45,065 nucleotides of DNA from an uncultured Verrucomicrobiota bacterium (GTDB lineage Bacteria > Verrucomicrobiota > Verrucomicrobiia > Limisphaerales > UBA1319): NCBI GenBank assembly GCA_903845125.1, contig CAIMWS010000359.1, positions 1 to 45,065 on the forward strand. The letters are read 5' to 3'. The stretch's first letter is position 1; each line of letters opens with the position of its first letter. Positions 42,910 to 45,065 of the stretch are shown here, one piece after another. Below the pieces are notes generated by a model. That model did not search any database. It was not told where the DNA came from and saw nothing but the letters and a program-made list of their open reading frames with translations. A program made the position numbers and the translations under genes.

Positions 42910-44136
42910 TCAGGAATGGATGCGTTGGTAAGTGGGCTGGAATTCAAACCGGGCCGCAGCGATATCCACGCCGGCCACTTCGAGTTTTTCCAGGCGGTTT
43001 TCCCCCAAACCCCGGCGCCGGGCCAGGGCCAGGTAATTCGTCCCATTTATAAAGGGATGGGTGCGGTCCGGCGCGTCGGGATTAAAGCCCATCACCGCCG
43101 CCGCCACAGCATCCGTGCAGACGGCATTGCGGCCGGCGATCAGCAAGCCGGGGCGCGTGACCGAAACCATGGATCCCAGCCACCAGCCTTCGGCAGTCTG
43201 GATAGTGCTGATACCGTCCACCACCACGAGGCTGATCGGAAAAGCCGCATTCAGATCCACGATGAACCGGGGCACATTATGACCGTGATCGCCGGGGACG
43301 GTCCGCTGGGTGAAGGCGGCGGCGGTCTGGGGCCGGTGGGAACAATTATGCATGGTGTTGCTCCGGTAGCCGGTGGCCCCCTCATCCGGAGCCCCTTTCA
43401 AATCGTCCCCGTAAAGGCTGCTGGGCGGAACGCCAAACAGGTTCTTCATGCCCGCGGTAACCCCCCCCGAAACGTGGCTTTTCAATTTGCCCACGGACAC
43501 CAGGACATCGGTCTGCACGTAGGTTTGGTTGACCTCCCAAGCCGTGGCCAATTCGCCACCCGGCACCTTGACCAGCGCGTAGCTGCCATGGCGGCCGCGA
43601 TTGCGGGTGTTTTCAAAACGCGCCCGGCCTTCCATCGCCTGGTTGAACTCAGCCAGCTTGTAACCATAGCCGGCGAAAGCCTCCTCGTTGAGCGCCTGGA
43701 ACGGCAATTGATCGCAAAAGGTCACCGTTTTGGCGCCATACCCTGTGAGCAGGCTGCCCAACGCCATGGCCACCACCGGGTGGGTGGTCACCGTAAGCCA
43801 CAAGGGCACTCCAGCGACATCCTCCTCCGAGGTGTTTACCAGGTTGAGCTTGACCGTAACCTGTTTGTTTTTCACCAGCGCGCGAACTCCCCCCAACTCC
43901 TCCAGCATGAGCCCCAGCACACGCCGGACTTCGGTGAAATCATAGCGCTTGCAGACCCGGATGCTGGTCAACGCGCGCGGGGCATCCGGCTCCGCTGCCC
44001 CGGCAACCGCCGGCGCAAGTCTGGCCGCCGGCCCCAAAGCACTGGCAGCGGCGGCATACTTGAGGAAATTCCGCCGGGATAAAATCCCCCCGGGACAACG
44101 CGGGATATGCGCCGGTTTTGATTCCTGTAATCTCAT
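42910..44136 (-). CDS. Tat-exported DUF362 family protein
   Basis: 408 aa from the ATG at 44136, which has a good GAGGTG site three bases upstream; a Met seven codons earlier is less likely. A twin-arginine signal is clear, LSRRNFLKYAAAASALG with the RR at 21-22, followed by an Ala-rich region. The body is DUF362-like: VKNKQVTVKLNLVNTS (~93-108), VVAMALGSLLTGYGAKTVTFCD (~120-140), LVSVGKLKSHVSGGVTAGMKNLFGVPP (~210-235) and NAVCTDAVAAAVMGFNP near the C-terminus. Family members often carry ferredoxin domains or act as uncharacterised iron-sulfur proteins; no CxxCxxC cluster is visible here, so it is the cluster-less form. It is the first gene of an operon with the propeller (overlap-level spacing) and the flavoprotein. 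Biochemical role unknown. Confidence 0.92.
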   Translation of the reverse strand: MRLQESKPAHIPRCPGGILSRRNFLKYAAAASALGPAARLAPAVAGAAEPDAPRALTSIRVCKRYDFTEVRRVLGLMLEELGGVRALVKNKQVTVKLNLVNTSEEDVAGVPLWLTVTTHPVVAMALGSLLTGYGAKTVTFCDQLPFQALNEEAFAGYGYKLAEFNQAMEGRARFENTRNRGRHGSYALVKVPGGELATAWEVNQTYVQTDVLVSVGKLKSHVSGGVTAGMKNLFGVPPSSLYGDDLKGAPDEGATGYRSNTMHNCSHRPQTAAAFTQRTVPGDHGHNVPRFIVDLNAAFPISLVVVDGISTIQTAEGWWLGSMVSVTRPGLLIAGRNAVCTDAVAAAVMGFNPDAPDRTHPFINGTNYLALARRRGLGENRLEKLEVAGVDIAAARFEFQPTYQRIHS

Positions 44137-44288
44137 GGTCACCTCGTTCCAAATCAACTGCCTTTACTCTGATAAGATAACATGGATGAAGGCGCTCAGA
44201 AAGCGCAAAAAGCACGAATCGCCGCCGCGCCGCCGCAGAATAATAGGGCGCACCAGGCTGCCGCCCGGACGCGCGCCTGCCATTCGGG

Positions 44289-45065
44289 CTATATGGGTTG
44301 CCTCCACCCGCCAGTTTTTTGCCGGAGGACGGAGCTGAGAACCTGGACTTTGAAGACGCCAGTGTGGAGAGCCGTTGGGGGATGAGCTTGGTCCGTTCGC
44401 CATTCACCTCGATCAGGCGGCTCCTTGGGGCTCGCTTGGCGGCCTGGGCAAAAACTTGCTGGGACTTCATTCGTTTTTCTCCCCAAGACCGGAACACGCG
44501 AGCTAACTTTGTCTCCGGCTCGCTCGGGAGTTTGCCACGACGGGAGCGGAGTGGGCGCAAGAAAGCTCATCGAGCTTGTATCTTCTGCAAACATTTGATT
44601 TTTCGACGCCGCATTGTTGCAGGCAATCATGGTAACAACCAACAAATCGCTTCCCATTTTAAATGGTTCAACAACAATGCTAATCAGGCCAGAACCAAAT
44701 CCACTGACACTGAAAAGCCCATAAGGATCATCGTAATCCATCGGGTTGTTCCCCACAAACCCGTAGAGATTCAGCCCCCCATTTTCGTCAATTAAATCGC
44801 GGCTGAGCCACCTCCCCATACTCGGGCTGTAATATCTGTAGCCCTAATAAACCAATCCCGTCTCCTCATCCTGGTATTTGGTGGAGACCCTCAAGGGATT
44901 GGCTTTGGCCATGGGGCCGTTGGCGCGGATCAGCTCGCCAAAGGGCACGTATTCGTATTGGGCCGCCCAGGAGCCATCACTTCCTTTGCCCAGCGCCATG
45001 AGGTTGCCGTTGCCGTCATAGGCCGGGAAATACACTTCGGTGGATGGTGAATAGTAAACGGCGAA
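44289..45065 (-). pseudogene. RHS-repeat protein, 3' part, interrupted by an in-frame amber stop
   Basis: Coming in from the right edge the frame reads an RHS/YD-repeat C-terminal core: AYDGNGNLMALGKGSDG, YEYVPFGELIRANG and STKYQDEETGLVY. A TAG at 44846-44844 follows, and the same frame continues GYRYYSPSMGRWLSRDLIDENGG, NLYGFVGNNPMDYDDPYGL (to about 44720). In intact RHS proteins this junction reads ...GLVYYGYRYY, so one base change (TAC to TAG) explains the break. After DPYGL there is a ~140-residue variable tail running to a stop at 44289, in lower-GC sequence; the second half of the tail looks non-coding-like and the true end is unclear. No toxin domain is recognisable. The gene starts beyond the window. 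Interpretation as a decayed RHS element is favoured; stop-codon readthrough or a base-call error is possible. Confidence 0.75.

Noticed and set aside
42906..43046. Propeller gene starting at 43046.
   Set aside because: The extra 47 residues lie inside the DUF362 coding region in another frame and show Trp/Pro-rich non-native composition.
43940..44560. Open frame antisense-side of the DUF362 gene start with a good ribosome binding site at ATG 44470.
   Set aside because: It overlaps about 200 bp of the well-supported DUF362 gene in a different frame and its translation is Arg/Ser-rich without recognisable motifs; kept only as a comment under the RHS tail finding.
1..45065. CRISPR arrays, tRNA/rRNA genes, integrated phage or insertion sequence.
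   Set aside because: No regularly spaced direct repeats, no cloverleaf or rRNA signature, and no transposase; the only recombinase is a standard Xer-type gene.

Overview
The window is a high-GC bacterial chromosome segment that most likely comes from a member of the Verrucomicrobiota (Limisphaerales/Pedosphaera-like); the taxonomic call is an inference. It rests on a combination of families common in that phylum: a pseudopilin with an H-X9-DG C-terminus, a HzsA-like propeller protein with two CxxCH haem motifs, several secreted carbohydrate-active enzymes, PQQ-like propellers, LamG proteins, and secreted proteins carrying a 'TNL..W...FYR' module. Nothing in the window resembles a phage, plasmid backbone, CRISPR array, rRNA or tRNA.

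Layout. 1-185: 5' part of a small cysteine-rich protein (minus strand). 345-2989: overlapping histidine kinase/response regulator pair. 3097-6030: large exported glycoside-hydrolase-like protein. 6127-8029: purC followed by a XerC/XerD-type tyrosine recombinase. 8048-10027: minus-strand pair of an exported protein and a pseudopilin. 10511-18787: divergent carbohydrate locus, with a GH95 alpha-L-fucosidase-type enzyme leftward and, rightward, a HzsA-like di-haem protein almost fused to a beta-helix protein (GH141-like). 18978-21062: FAD oxidoreductase with an extra C-terminal domain. 21683-24673: exported three-repeat LamG protein with a textbook terminator. 25230-27584: Prc/Tsp-type tail-specific protease. 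27758-30504: YjbQ-family protein and two GT4 glycosyltransferases in one operon. 30917-31857: coiled-coil membrane protein and a 51-residue lipoprotein. 32131-37202: operon of a TPR-like protein, a 2Fe-2S subunit, a Tat-exported molybdenum hydroxylase and an exported PQQ-like propeller. 37318-40188: GH78 alpha-L-rhamnosidase. 40216-44136: operon of a Tat-exported DUF362 protein, a propeller without a visible signal peptide, and an old-yellow-enzyme flavoprotein. 44289-45065: 3' end of an RHS-repeat gene broken by an in-frame amber codon.

How it fits together. Much of the coding capacity is exported: polysaccharide hydrolases (GH95, GH78, a GH141-like beta-helix and an unassigned barrel protein), redox proteins that work outside the cytoplasm (molybdenum hydroxylase, di-haem protein, DUF362 protein), and surface modules (LamG, beta-helix, FYR modules). 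This suits a heterotroph feeding on complex fucose- and rhamnose-containing polysaccharides. Housekeeping genes (purC, xerD-like, prc, yjbQ) lie between these blocks.

The least explained items are the FAD-oxidoreductase fusion, the near-fused HzsA-like/beta-helix pair, the two-subunit exported Mo-hydroxylase operon, the DUF362/propeller/flavoprotein operon, the short lipoprotein/coiled-coil pair, and a family of GC-rich palindromic repeats found in the intergenic gaps at about 21.3, 25.0, 25.2 and 30.65 kb. I did not find a clearly identifiable new defence or mobile system.
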